Assembly (NCBI GenBank): GCA_963770505.1 | Contig: CAVYPR010000003.1 | Coordinates: 124,001 to 188,000 of the forward strand | Direction of reading: 5' to 3' | Source: CAVYPR01 sp963770505 | GTDB lineage: Bacteria; Actinomycetota; Acidimicrobiia; Acidimicrobiales; RAAP-2 | DNA: 64,000 bases | Shown here: positions 55,101 through 60,891 of the stretch, in pieces | Position numbering within the stretch: the stretch's first letter is position 1 | Layout: each line of letters begins with the position of its first letter | The notes under the pieces: model-generated | What the model was told of the DNA's origin: nothing | Database searches by the model: none | What the model saw: the letters and a program-made list of their open reading frames with translations, nothing else | Made by a program: the position numbers and the translations under genes

Positions 55101-55451
55101 GCCGTTGGCCAGGCCGGTCACCGTGCACGAGAGGGTGCCTGTGGCGGTGCACGTCTTGGCTGTCGGCGAGCTGGTGACGGTGTAGGAGGTGATCGGCGAC
55201 CCGTTTGTGGCGGCCGCCTTCCAGCTGACCTTGGCCGAGGCGGCATGGGCCACGGCCACGACACCGGTGGGAGCCGAGGGCGTCTGGGCTGTTGTGGCGG
55301 CGGCCGTGCCGGGCACGGCGGCCTGGGCCACAAGGGCTCCGATCGCCGCGACGGTGGTTGCCGCCAGCAGTGCGCCACGTCTGTGCCCGACGAAGGCGTA
55401 CAAACGTTTGTGTGGCCCCCGAGGCCGGAAGAGCGGCCGAACTGACGCCAT
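49104..55451 (-). CDS. Giant secreted protein: 19 fibronectin type III domains plus a six-repeat propeller-like end
   Basis: 2115 residues, uninterrupted, from ATG 55451 with GGGAAGGGG upstream. A basic n-region and hydrophobic stretch (GALLAATTVAAIGALVAQAA) form a signal peptide ending near PGTAAA. Nineteen FnIII domains of about 90 residues follow, fifteen with one internal Cys pair (such as KTCTATGTLSC). Domains 3, 7, 11 and 15 lack Cys and begin like APT.AP; domains 4, 8 and 12 share CYV.GL: a four-domain super-repeat. A Thr/Lys linker then leads to six repeats of GY.LVG.DGGVFAFG (about 280 residues), a beta-propeller-like module common in Acidimicrobiia. There is no sortase motif or C-terminal TM helix. 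Likely a cell-surface or secreted adhesin or enzyme scaffold. Thr codon ACA is frequent here, unlike in its neighbours. Confidence 0.92.
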   Translation of the reverse strand: MASVRPLFRPRGPHKRLYAFVGHRRGALLAATTVAAIGALVAQAAVPGTAAATTAQTPSAPTGVVAVAHAASAKVSWKAAATNGSPITSYTVTSSPTAKTCTATGTLSCTVTGLANGDTYSFRVRAANGAGTGPTSTPSNTVEPQSVPGAPTGLKVTPANAVVKVSWSAPPANGTAITRYNVISTPTGKTCTATTNLSCTVLALTNGTSYTFRVSATNGRGAGPTSTPSVAVVPASPPTTAPVLISTTAESGAIALTWKPVSPTKDGGAAITGYVARAEIGTTVKSSKSVGSTATSATVTGLTNGTAYRVTVSATNSAGTGPPATSGEITPVGIPGQPVDVLAQAADQSVEVIWTPATASGTKVTGYTVTSSPTDKSCHSTGSTCYVSGLTNGVAYSFTVHATNGKGTGPTSTPTVMVTPGLVPDAPPAPTAAAGNQQAQVTWTAATGNGASVTAYTVISNPTSKTCSTTGALTCVVPGLDNGKAYTFRVRATNDVGLGPSSAASAPVIPSTVPGAPTDVTASFGNESVTVGWKDPSTNGTKIVSYTATSTPTNRSCTVTGATATSCTVKNLVNGDAYSFRVRAKNGDGTGPTSTSSSSVVPATAPTVAPSVLGLVSITTTLTVRVQRLPVADDGGNAVTAYVVKATGTLLTKTKKSYSRSLTFLTKTTKVGGTSRALSITGLPYGVSLKVTVTARNTVGPSPTATAGSIVLKSVPAAPLTVNATAAFESAEVTWYDPADLIPPGTAQVVNDADNGTTITSYTVTSTPTGLTCTTSSNDCYVQGLRNGVSYTFTVKAHNGQGTGPPSKTSNAVVPTTLPDAPGSITATPHNGAVTTTWSASSTSHGSAITRYVVTATSSLETCSTPGTLSCTVTGLANGSSYAFRVRAVTAKGDGPRSSSSNVVVPYTVPSAPTITTVTAGNQSVTVKWSAAATNGRPISSYTVTSTPTGEHCTASGGTAKTFSCTVNTLANGVTYTFRVHGTNAAGTGPTSKPLSAVPYSAPTAAPTIVATSTSGGSITVTWSTLPVADDGGQAVTRYAVKAVLGGSVKKTDTATPASTTATISGLTNGTSYEIELAAANSAGPGPTATRGGLTPSTVPGPPLNPVAEAGNGDALVIWTAAVNNGTPVSGYTVTSTPGTFTCTSVTLTCYVAGLTDGTSYKFAVRATNGRGTGPTGTLTAAVKPATLPSAPTAATAAAHPGAATVSWTAPSTDGGSAVKSYTVTSKPTGKTCTTSTLGCQVTGLANGTTYTFRVRATNTTGAGPASAPSNPATPSLFPTAPTKVSATASAGKAKVTWAAATPNGTPVIKYTVVSTPGAITCTTTKVTTLSCTVSGLTDGTAYVFRVKASNKQGAGPLSTPSNAVIPYAPPLVGPVITGESSTNRSVSVTWDDVPVATDGGEAITGYVVDADIGGTEKATATVAPTATTAKLSNLVNGTTYTVTVAAQNPKGTGPATTAAATLVPSTVPGAPTDVDATPGNGSAAVVWTAPGNGGSPITGYTVTSTPGDKVCQTTGATTCVVTGLTNGVTYSFVVVATNVRGNGPTSTTSNTVKPEDLPGAPTHVAATALNKAASVIWTAPATVGGSALTGFLVTSTPTTKTCTTSGATSCTVSGLKNGVIYSFRVRAQNTFGYGPSSAASNAVTPFASPGAPLNVVATAESASAKVAWTPPAVIVTAITGYIVTSDPGGQTCTTTGALSCTVSGLTDGDTYTFSVRAETSFGTGPASESSNPVVPTAPSGKPGQPGKPTAVAGNAKARVSWTAPSTDGSPITRYIVTSSPSGKTCTTTGALACTVTGLTNGTSYTFTVKARNANGTGPTSVASSPVTPEGTATKTTTPTTTKTTKTTGHTTPVTSGYDLVGQDGGVFVFSPPGTKGGFYGSLPGLKVSVHNIVGMVPTANDQGYFLVGSDGGVFAFGNAPFLGSLPGLHVTPREPITGIVPTGTDQGYFLVGQDGGVFAFGNAPFLGSLPSRGINVDNIIGIAATPSGNGYWLVSATGTVYAFGAAQQFASATHTSSPVSAIAGTPSGGGYWVVTQSGQVLAFGDAQSFKTLPDLKVKPALPVIGIVHTADTAGYWLIGADGGIFAFGDAGFVGSLPGVGVHVTDIVGAVPTKS

Positions 55452-55568
55452 GGATTCCCCTTCCCAAGGTTTGATGTCCGAAACGTTACAGCGGCCCGGT
55501 GACCTGGGAAAGGACTTTCTTTTGCGGGGTACGGGCGGCGGGATCGGGGGCGAGTAGTCTCGCCGCAC

Positions 55569-56117
55569 ATGACCCAACCGAGCTTCGTCCCCATCTCCGA
55601 AGCCGACCAGGTGCGCCCGGCCCGCCAGCTCAAGGTGCCCGGGCCGTGGTCGGCGGCGCGGCCCGCCGAGCTGCGGATCCCGTCACGGCCGGCCGGCCCG
55701 GGCATGGGGAGCCCCGGTCCCGACCAGGGGTTCGCGCTCCAGCTGGCCCACCGGTTCGCCGACCGCCTGGTCCTCGCCGAGGGGGAGTCCGAAGAAGACG
55801 TCCTCATGGGCTCGGCGATGGTCGCCTCCAGGCGGGCCGCCCTCTTCGGCCGGGCCCCCTGCGTGCACGACCTGACGGTGACGCTCTCGCTCTGGGGCTT
55901 CCTGGCCCCGGCGCCCTCCGAGCTGGCGGACGCCCGCCGGCAGGCCTTCCGGGGAGCCGCGCACGACTACACCGTGCAGCGGGTCCTGGTGGACTGCGTG
56001 CCCGAGGCGGCGCTGCGGCTGACCCCCGACGACCTCGAGGGGTGGGCGGGGGCCGGCGGCTGGCGGGAGCTGCTCGCTGGCGAACGAGGGCAGAGGGCCG
56101 CCACCCCGGTCGGTTGA
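55569..56117 (+). CDS. Conserved-looking hypothetical protein (182 aa)
   Basis: Not recognised. Mixed alpha/beta, no TM helix and no signal peptide. Segments that look conserved: PGPWSAARPAELRIPSRPAGPGMGSPGPDQGFAL, HRFADRLVLAEGESEEDVLMGSAMVASRRAALFGRAPCVHDLTVTLSLWGFLAPAPSEL and AAHDYTVQRVLVDCVPEAALRLTPDDL. TAGTCT lies eight bases before the ATG, again a near-leaderless start, and the stop overlaps the next ATG (TGATG). Co-transcribed with the alpha/beta hydrolase. Confidence 0.7.
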   Translation: MTQPSFVPISEADQVRPARQLKVPGPWSAARPAELRIPSRPAGPGMGSPGPDQGFALQLAHRFADRLVLAEGESEEDVLMGSAMVASRRAALFGRAPCVHDLTVTLSLWGFLAPAPSELADARRQAFRGAAHDYTVQRVLVDCVPEAALRLTPDDLEGWAGAGGWRELLAGERGQRAATPVG

Positions 56118-56977
56118 TGGGCGCCGACATCGAGCGGCTCGAGATCGACGCCAACGACCTCACCTTCAGCGCCCGGGCCGCCGGACCGCACCTCGGAAGG
56201 CCGGTGCTGCTCCTCCACGGCTTCCCACAGTCCTCATGGTGCTGGCGACCCCAGCTGGCCCTCCTGGGCTCGGCCGGGTACCGCGCCGTGGCGCCCGACC
56301 AGCGCGGCTACGCCGTCGGCGCCCGCCCGCCGGCGGTGGCCGACTACGCCCTCCCCCGGCTGGTGGCCGACGTGCTGGCCATCGCCGACACCATGCAGAT
56401 GCCCACCTTCGACCTGGTCGGCCACGACTGGGGCGGCATGGTGGCCTGGGTGGTGGCGGCCCGACACTCCGACCGGGTGCGGACCCTGACCGTGGTGTCG
56501 ACCCCCCACCCCGAGGCCCTGCGGTCGACCCCGGCCGGCGGCGACAACTCCTCCGGCGACCCCTCGGGGTTCATGGCCCTCTTCCAGCGCCCCGACGAGC
56601 CCGAACGGCTCCTGCTCGGACCCGACGGCGACGGATCGGGGCTGCGCGACCTGCTGGCCACGACCGGCCTCGCCCCCGAGCTGGCCGACGAGTACGTGGC
56701 CCCGCTCACGCGGCCCGGGGCGCTGACCGCCGCCCTCAACTGGTACCGGGCCATGTCCGAGGCCGACGTGGCCGGGCTCCCGCCGGTCGTCGTTCCCACT
56801 CGCTACGTGTGGTCGACCGGCGACCGGGCGCTGGGCCGCCCGGCCGCCGAGGCCACGGCCGAATGGGTGGCCGGCCGCTACCGTTTCGACGTCCTCGAGG
56901 GGGTGAGCCACTGGGTGCCCGAGGAGGCCCCCCAGGAGCTCGGCCGCCTGCTCCTCGAGCACCTCTCGTCGGTGTAG
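56117..56977 (+). CDS. Alpha/beta hydrolase, epoxide-hydrolase type
   Basis: 286 residues. HGFPQSSWCWRPQ gives the oxyanion loop, GHDWGGMVAWVVAARHSDRV holds an Asp nucleophile (HDWGG, as in epoxide hydrolases and haloalkane dehalogenases rather than Ser esterases), and the C-terminal SHWVPEEAPQELGRLLLEHL the catalytic His. A cap domain lies between about residues 140 and 200, with a Tyr in LNWYRAM that fits an epoxide-polarising Tyr. Start ATG overlaps the upstream TGA. Confidence 0.87.
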   Translation: MGADIERLEIDANDLTFSARAAGPHLGRPVLLLHGFPQSSWCWRPQLALLGSAGYRAVAPDQRGYAVGARPPAVADYALPRLVADVLAIADTMQMPTFDLVGHDWGGMVAWVVAARHSDRVRTLTVVSTPHPEALRSTPAGGDNSSGDPSGFMALFQRPDEPERLLLGPDGDGSGLRDLLATTGLAPELADEYVAPLTRPGALTAALNWYRAMSEADVAGLPPVVVPTRYVWSTGDRALGRPAAEATAEWVAGRYRFDVLEGVSHWVPEEAPQELGRLLLEHLSSV

Positions 56978-57006
56978 CGGCGTCGGGAGGGCCGTCGACG
57001 TTCTGC

Positions 57007-57012
57007 GAGAAT
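57007..57012 (+). promoter_or_regulatory. -10-like box before the acyl-CoA dehydrogenase
   Basis: GAGAAT, six bases, then the ATG at 57019. Confidence 0.4.
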
Positions 57013-57018
57013 GGGGCG

Positions 57019-58168
57019 ATGGACGCCCCCGCCTTCGGCCTCACCGACACACAGCGCCAGTTCCGCGAGACCCTGCGACGGCTCTGCGAAGAGCGGGTGG
57101 CCCCCAACGCCGCCGAGGCCGACCGCACCGCCTCCTACCCCTGGAAGTCGTTCGAGGCCTGCCGCCAGATGGAGCTGCCCGCCCTGGGCCTGCCACCCGA
57201 GTTCGGCGGGGCCGGCGCCGACCACGTGACCCAGGCCATCGCCGTCGAGGAGCTGGCCCGGGTCTGCGCCTCGACCTCGGTGACGCTCCTCATCTCCAAG
57301 CTGGGGATGATCCCCATCATGAACTGGGGCTCTGAGGAGCTGAAGCGCCGGTACATCCCGAGGGTCGCCTCGGGGGAGGCCCAGGCCAGCTACTGCCTTT
57401 CTGAGGCCGACGCCGGGAGCGACGTGGCCGCCATGCGCTGCCGGGCGGTGAAGGACGGCGACTCCTACGTGCTGACCGGCTCCAAGCACTGGATCACCAA
57501 CGCCGGGATCTCGGACACCTACACCGTCTTCGCCAAGACCGACCCCGACGCCGGTCACCGAGGCGTCTCGTGCTTCCTGGTGGAGGCGGAGTGGGGGGTC
57601 AAGGTGGCCAAGCTCGAGGACAAGATGGGCTTGCGGGGCAGCCCCACCGGCGAGATCGTCCTCGACGAGGTCCGGGTGCCGGCCTCGAACCTGATCGGCG
57701 AGGAGGGCCGAGGGCTTCCACATCGCCATGCACACCCTCGACCGGAGCCGACCGACCATCGGGGCCCAGGCGGTGGGCATCGCCCAGGGGTCCATCGACC
57801 ACGCCGCGGCCTACATGAAGGAGCGCAAGGCCTTCGGCGGCCCCATCGCCGACCTGCAGGGCCTGCGTTTCATGCTGGCCGACATGGCCATCCGCACCGA
57901 GGCCGCCCGCACCCTCGTCTACCGCGCCTGCGGACTGGTCGACGACGACCCCCACGGCGAGCTGAACGTCATGGGGGCCATGGCCAAGTGCTTCGCCTCG
58001 GACACGGCCATGGCCGTGGCCACCGACGCCGTGCAGCTCCTGGGCGGCAACGGCTACACCAAGGAGTTCCCGGTGGAGCGGTTCATGCGCGACGCCAAGA
58101 TCACCCAGATCTACGAGGGCACCAACCAGGTCCAGCGGGTGGTGGTCTCCAAGCACCTGCTCAGCTAG
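57019..58168 (+). CDS. Acyl-CoA dehydrogenase, frame interrupted
   Basis: FAD enzyme of beta-oxidation or amino-acid breakdown, 382 residues once corrected. GLPPEFGGAGADHVTQAIAVEELARVCAS, YCLSEADAGSDVAAM, LTGSKHWITNAGISDTYTVFAKT, KMGLRGSPTGEIVLDEVRVP lie in one frame; FHIAMHTLDRSRPTIGAQAVGIAQG, ERKAFGGPIADLQGLRFMLADMA, LLGGNGYTKEFPVERFMRDAKITQIYEGTNQVQR (catalytic Glu in YEGT) in the next. The break is an extra base at about 57709 in GEEG/EGFHIAM. It is the last chromosomal-looking gene before the mobile region; its stop is 87 bp from the integrase start. Confidence 0.93.
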
Positions 58169-58217
58169 GCATTATGGCTCCGGTCGAGCCAACCGCGCCC
58201 GGTCGGTGAAGGTGGTC

Positions 58218-58237
58218 ATCCCTACTTTATCCCTACT
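58218..58237 (+). repeat. Direct repeat ATCCCTACT x2 before the integrase gene
   Basis: Two copies of ATCCCTACT (58218-58226 and 58229-58237) separated by TT, an 11-bp period, about one helical turn. They lie just upstream of the integrase -10 box. They may be integrase or excisionase binding sites or part of the attachment site. Confidence 0.45.
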
Positions 58238-58241
58238 CGGC

Positions 58242-58247
58242 TATCGT
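58242..58247 (+). promoter_or_regulatory. -10 box of a leaderless integrase promoter
   Basis: TATCGT, seven bases, then the GTG at 58255; this selects 58255 over the GTG at 58246. Confidence 0.45.
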
Positions 58248-58254
58248 GGCCGTC

Positions 58255-59403
58255 GTGGCGACGATCCGTGAGCGCAAGCCGGGTGTGTGGGAGGTGCGGG
58301 CTTTTCTCGGCCGGGACGAACGGGGCCGGCCCATCCAGCTCAGCAAGACCGTCCGGGGCGGCCGCCGGGACGCTCAAAAAGTGGCCGCGGGGATGACGCT
58401 CACGTCGGCGACGGCCCATGCCAAGGTCACCGTTTGCCAGCTCCTGGACCTGTGGCTTGACCAGAATGGCTCGTCCTGGGCCCCGTCGACCGCGCAGAAC
58501 CAGCGGAGCCGCGTCCGCCTGGTGAAAGCCGATCCCATCGCCAACATTTCGCTGGTGCGCCTTACGGCGGTCGACGTCGACCGCTGGCACGCCCGACTGG
58601 CACGGGGCGCCGTCGGTGAGGGCTCCATCAGGAACCAGCACCTGGTTCTCAGGGCGGCGGTCACCCAGGCGGTCCGTTGGGGTTGGGTGACGACGAACGT
58701 GGTGGCAATCGCCCGCCTCGGGCGGCGCAAGCAGGCCCCCCGTGGGGCGCTGTCGACCGACGAGGTTCGCCGGGTCCTCGCCGCAGCGGAGGCGCTCGTC
58801 GAGGGCGGCAAGGTGGAACCGGCTGCCGGAGTGGCCCTCCGGCTTGCCGCGATGACGGGCGCTCGACGCTCCGAGCTGGCCGCCCTGCGGTGGGACGATC
58901 TGCGAGGCGATCGACTCACCATCGATTCGAGCTTGGCCATCATTCGCCACGGACGAGCGGGATCTCGAACCCCACCGACCCTCCGGGACGATCCCACGAA
59001 GACGGCCAACCACCGGACCGTCAGCCTCGACCCCGCAACCGCCCAACGGCTCGACCAGATGAGGCGGCAATACGCCCGGTACGGGCCCTGGATGCTCGTT
59101 GTCGGTGATCGACCGGTGAATCCTGAGCGGATGGGAGCGTGGTGGCGTCGAGCGCGGGACACCGCTGGCGTGGACCAGCGTTGGCGGCTTCACGATCTCC
59201 GACACTGGTCAGCCACCACCGCCATCGCCCACGGTCACGACATCCGCACGGTGGCCAACCGCCTGGGCCACGCCAACCCCGCAATGACGCTTCGGGTCTA
59301 CGCCCACGCTGTTGAGTCAACCGACAGACCGGTCGCCGACATGCTGGGTGACGTGCTGGACGGTGGGGCCACGATCGAGTCCAGGGCGATCGGAGGCCGA
59401 TGA
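58255..59403 (+). CDS. Tyrosine-type site-specific integrase
   Basis: 382 residues. The N-terminal arm-binding domain (IRERKPGVWEVRAFLGRDERGRPIQLSKTVRGGRRDAQKVA) is followed by a SAM-like core-binding domain. The catalytic domain has Arg in TGARRSELAALRWDDL, the HDLRHW box, and RLGHANPAMTLRVYAHAVESTDRP with the nucleophilic Tyr. This is the Actinobacteria phage/ICE integrase type that commonly inserts at tRNA genes, though no tRNA is seen. A weak ACACCG-CCT-CGGTGT hairpin lies downstream (59448-59462). Confidence 0.93.
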   Translation: MATIRERKPGVWEVRAFLGRDERGRPIQLSKTVRGGRRDAQKVAAGMTLTSATAHAKVTVCQLLDLWLDQNGSSWAPSTAQNQRSRVRLVKADPIANISLVRLTAVDVDRWHARLARGAVGEGSIRNQHLVLRAAVTQAVRWGWVTTNVVAIARLGRRKQAPRGALSTDEVRRVLAAAEALVEGGKVEPAAGVALRLAAMTGARRSELAALRWDDLRGDRLTIDSSLAIIRHGRAGSRTPPTLRDDPTKTANHRTVSLDPATAQRLDQMRRQYARYGPWMLVVGDRPVNPERMGAWWRRARDTAGVDQRWRLHDLRHWSATTAIAHGHDIRTVANRLGHANPAMTLRVYAHAVESTDRPVADMLGDVLDGGATIESRAIGGR

Positions 59404-59652
59404 TCTTCGCCCTCGACGGCACGCCGTAGAGCGTCGAGTCCGCCGACACACCGCCTCGGTGTCTGACGCCCGCAATGTCACCGAGTGCACACGAAGCCCA
59501 TCGCGTGTGCGGTGCCCTCGGAAAAGCCGGGGAGTGCGGGCCTTGTTGCGGCGGTGCGGTCACCGCAGAGATGAATGCGAAGATCATGCGTCGCTTCGAC
59601 GAACACCTGATCGCTGCAAGACGACATGGCCGACGGAGGGCTCCTGCCGGGG

Positions 59653-59979
59653 TCAACGGGCGGACCCCTGGTGGACGACGGGGTGGAGGGCGGGCTGGAC
59701 GGTGCCACCTCCGGGCGGAGTGTTCGGGGCGGCTCCGGCAATCGCGGTCGGGTCGATACCCACGAGCTCGAGCAGGGCACGCTTCGGGACGAGTCGGCGC
59801 CGGCCCAGCCGGATCACAGGGAGTTCCCCTCTGGCCACCAGCTCGTAGGCGAAGGTTCGGGAGATGCCGAGGAGTGCACCGGCTTCGGCGACGGTGAGGA
59901 CCAACCGATCGCTGTCGGTGAGCCCGAGGGACGGGGGGGTCTGGAACGACTGTTGAGGCGTGGTCGTGGAAATGGTCAT
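59653..59979 (-). CDS. HTH_17 (MerR-like) excisionase-family DNA-binding protein
   Basis: 108 residues. RLVLTVAEAGALLGISRTFAYELVARGELPVIRLGRRRLVPKRALLELV is a complete excisionase/MerR-like helix-turn-helix with its wing. A Ser/Thr-rich start and a Pro/Gly-rich tail flank it. In ICEs and actinobacterial plasmids such proteins act as recombination directionality factors or as replication or transfer regulators. ATG 59979 begins 24 bp downstream of the 18-bp repeated site at 60003, an obvious candidate operator. Confidence 0.85.
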   Translation of the reverse strand: MTISTTTPQQSFQTPPSLGLTDSDRLVLTVAEAGALLGISRTFAYELVARGELPVIRLGRRRLVPKRALLELVGIDPTAIAGAAPNTPPGGGTVQPALHPVVHQGSAR

Positions 59980-60002
59980 GCGCCAACAGTGCCGCCCCTG
60001 TG

Positions 60003-60020
60003 TACCCAGGAACGTACCCA
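60003..60020. repeat. Copy 1 of the 18-bp site TACCYAGGAACGTACCCA
   Basis: TACCCAGGAACGTACCCA lies 24 bp upstream of the excisionase-like start. It differs from the copy at 62933 by one base. The TACCCA half is repeated within it at a 12-bp spacing. Confidence 0.75.
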
Positions 60021-60313
60021 GCAGCGTCCCTGGCAGTCGCAATGCCGAGTTTCTCACCCTGAGGTTGCCGAGAATCGGTCTGTTCGATGACACAAATCGG
60101 GGTGGGGGTGGTGCTCGGACGATCGGCTGGTACCGGCGTCACCCGACCCGGGGGGAATCGGCCCAGCGCGGCCGCGTCGATTATCACGAGGTCGACGGCG
60201 ATGCGCTTGCGCCTTTCGGGCTCGTGGCTCGCGTCGAGGCGCGGCACCTTCGGCCGCATGGGCGGCATCTCGGCTCGTTCCAGTTGGACGTTTGATAACA
60301 CCGCTGTCGAGAG

Positions 60314-60322
60314 TTATCCACA
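60314..60322 (+). promoter_or_regulatory. Perfect DnaA box
   Basis: TTATCCACA, identical to the E. coli consensus. In a very GC-rich genome this string is unlikely by chance, and it is 14 bp from a large inverted repeat in gene-free DNA. Confidence 0.65.
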
Positions 60323-60335
60323 GTTCCTCGGGCGC

Positions 60336-60367
60336 AAGATGTGCTTTCCGCGGGCGGAAAGCATCTT
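60336..60367. repeat. Hyphenated inverted repeat next to the DnaA box
   Basis: GCTTTCCGC-GG-GCGGAAAGC is a perfect nine-bp stem; the arms extend outward through T/A and AAGA/TCTT with a two-base bulge. There is no T-tract on either side, so it does not look like an intrinsic terminator. An origin structure or a regulator site fits better. Confidence 0.6.
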
Positions 60368-60891
60368 GGTCGTGCCTGCCGTCACGACACCGAGCGGGCC
60401 GGGGGCCGCTCTCACCGCCGGGGCCGGGGCCCGCCGTCGCTGCGCTGGCTGGGGGGTGACCGCGCCCGAAGTGGCGGCCCAGGTCCCCCACATCGGCCCC
60501 TGTGTGACCGCCGTCCGCACGCAGGCTGTGCTGACGCCCTTCGGGGAGCCTTGGCGCCATCTGGGCCTTCATGGCCTTCTCGGCGGCCCGGGCGGACACT
60601 TCCCCCCGGCGTGCAGGTCGAGGAGGGATCTTGGCGGCGCCCGGGCGCTGGTTGTCCGTGACGCGCGGCCGGTACGTCTCAGGTGCCCACCTGGCTGGCG
60701 TCGACGTCCCTTGGCGCGTACCAACCGCAGCTCAGCGGGGGTGGCGACGACGCAGACGGGGTGCCCCGGTTCCGCTGGGCGGCGTCAGGCGCCCCGGCCA
60801 GCGCCGCACGGCCCGGACGTACCTCGAGGGCACCGACGGGTTCCGGGCGGCCGAGCCGCTGCCGGGCGGCGGGGTTCGGGCGGCTGTCGCC

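Larger units (their letters stand above)
59980..60891. other. Gene-free stretch with origin-like features
   Basis: 912 bp with several overlapping open frames but none recognisable or with convincing codon use. It contains the 18-bp repeated site (60003), a perfect DnaA box (60314) and a long hyphenated inverted repeat (60336). A replication or transfer origin is the most economical reading. Confidence 0.5.

Noticed and set aside
49104..55451. Regular repeats of about 270 bp considered as a CRISPR or satellite array.
   Set aside because: The repeats are in frame, diverged and encode FnIII domains; spacers are absent.
60054..60599. Minus-strand frame of 181 codons in the gene-free part of the mobile region.
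   Set aside because: No recognisable domain, unconvincing composition, and it covers the DnaA box and inverted repeat.
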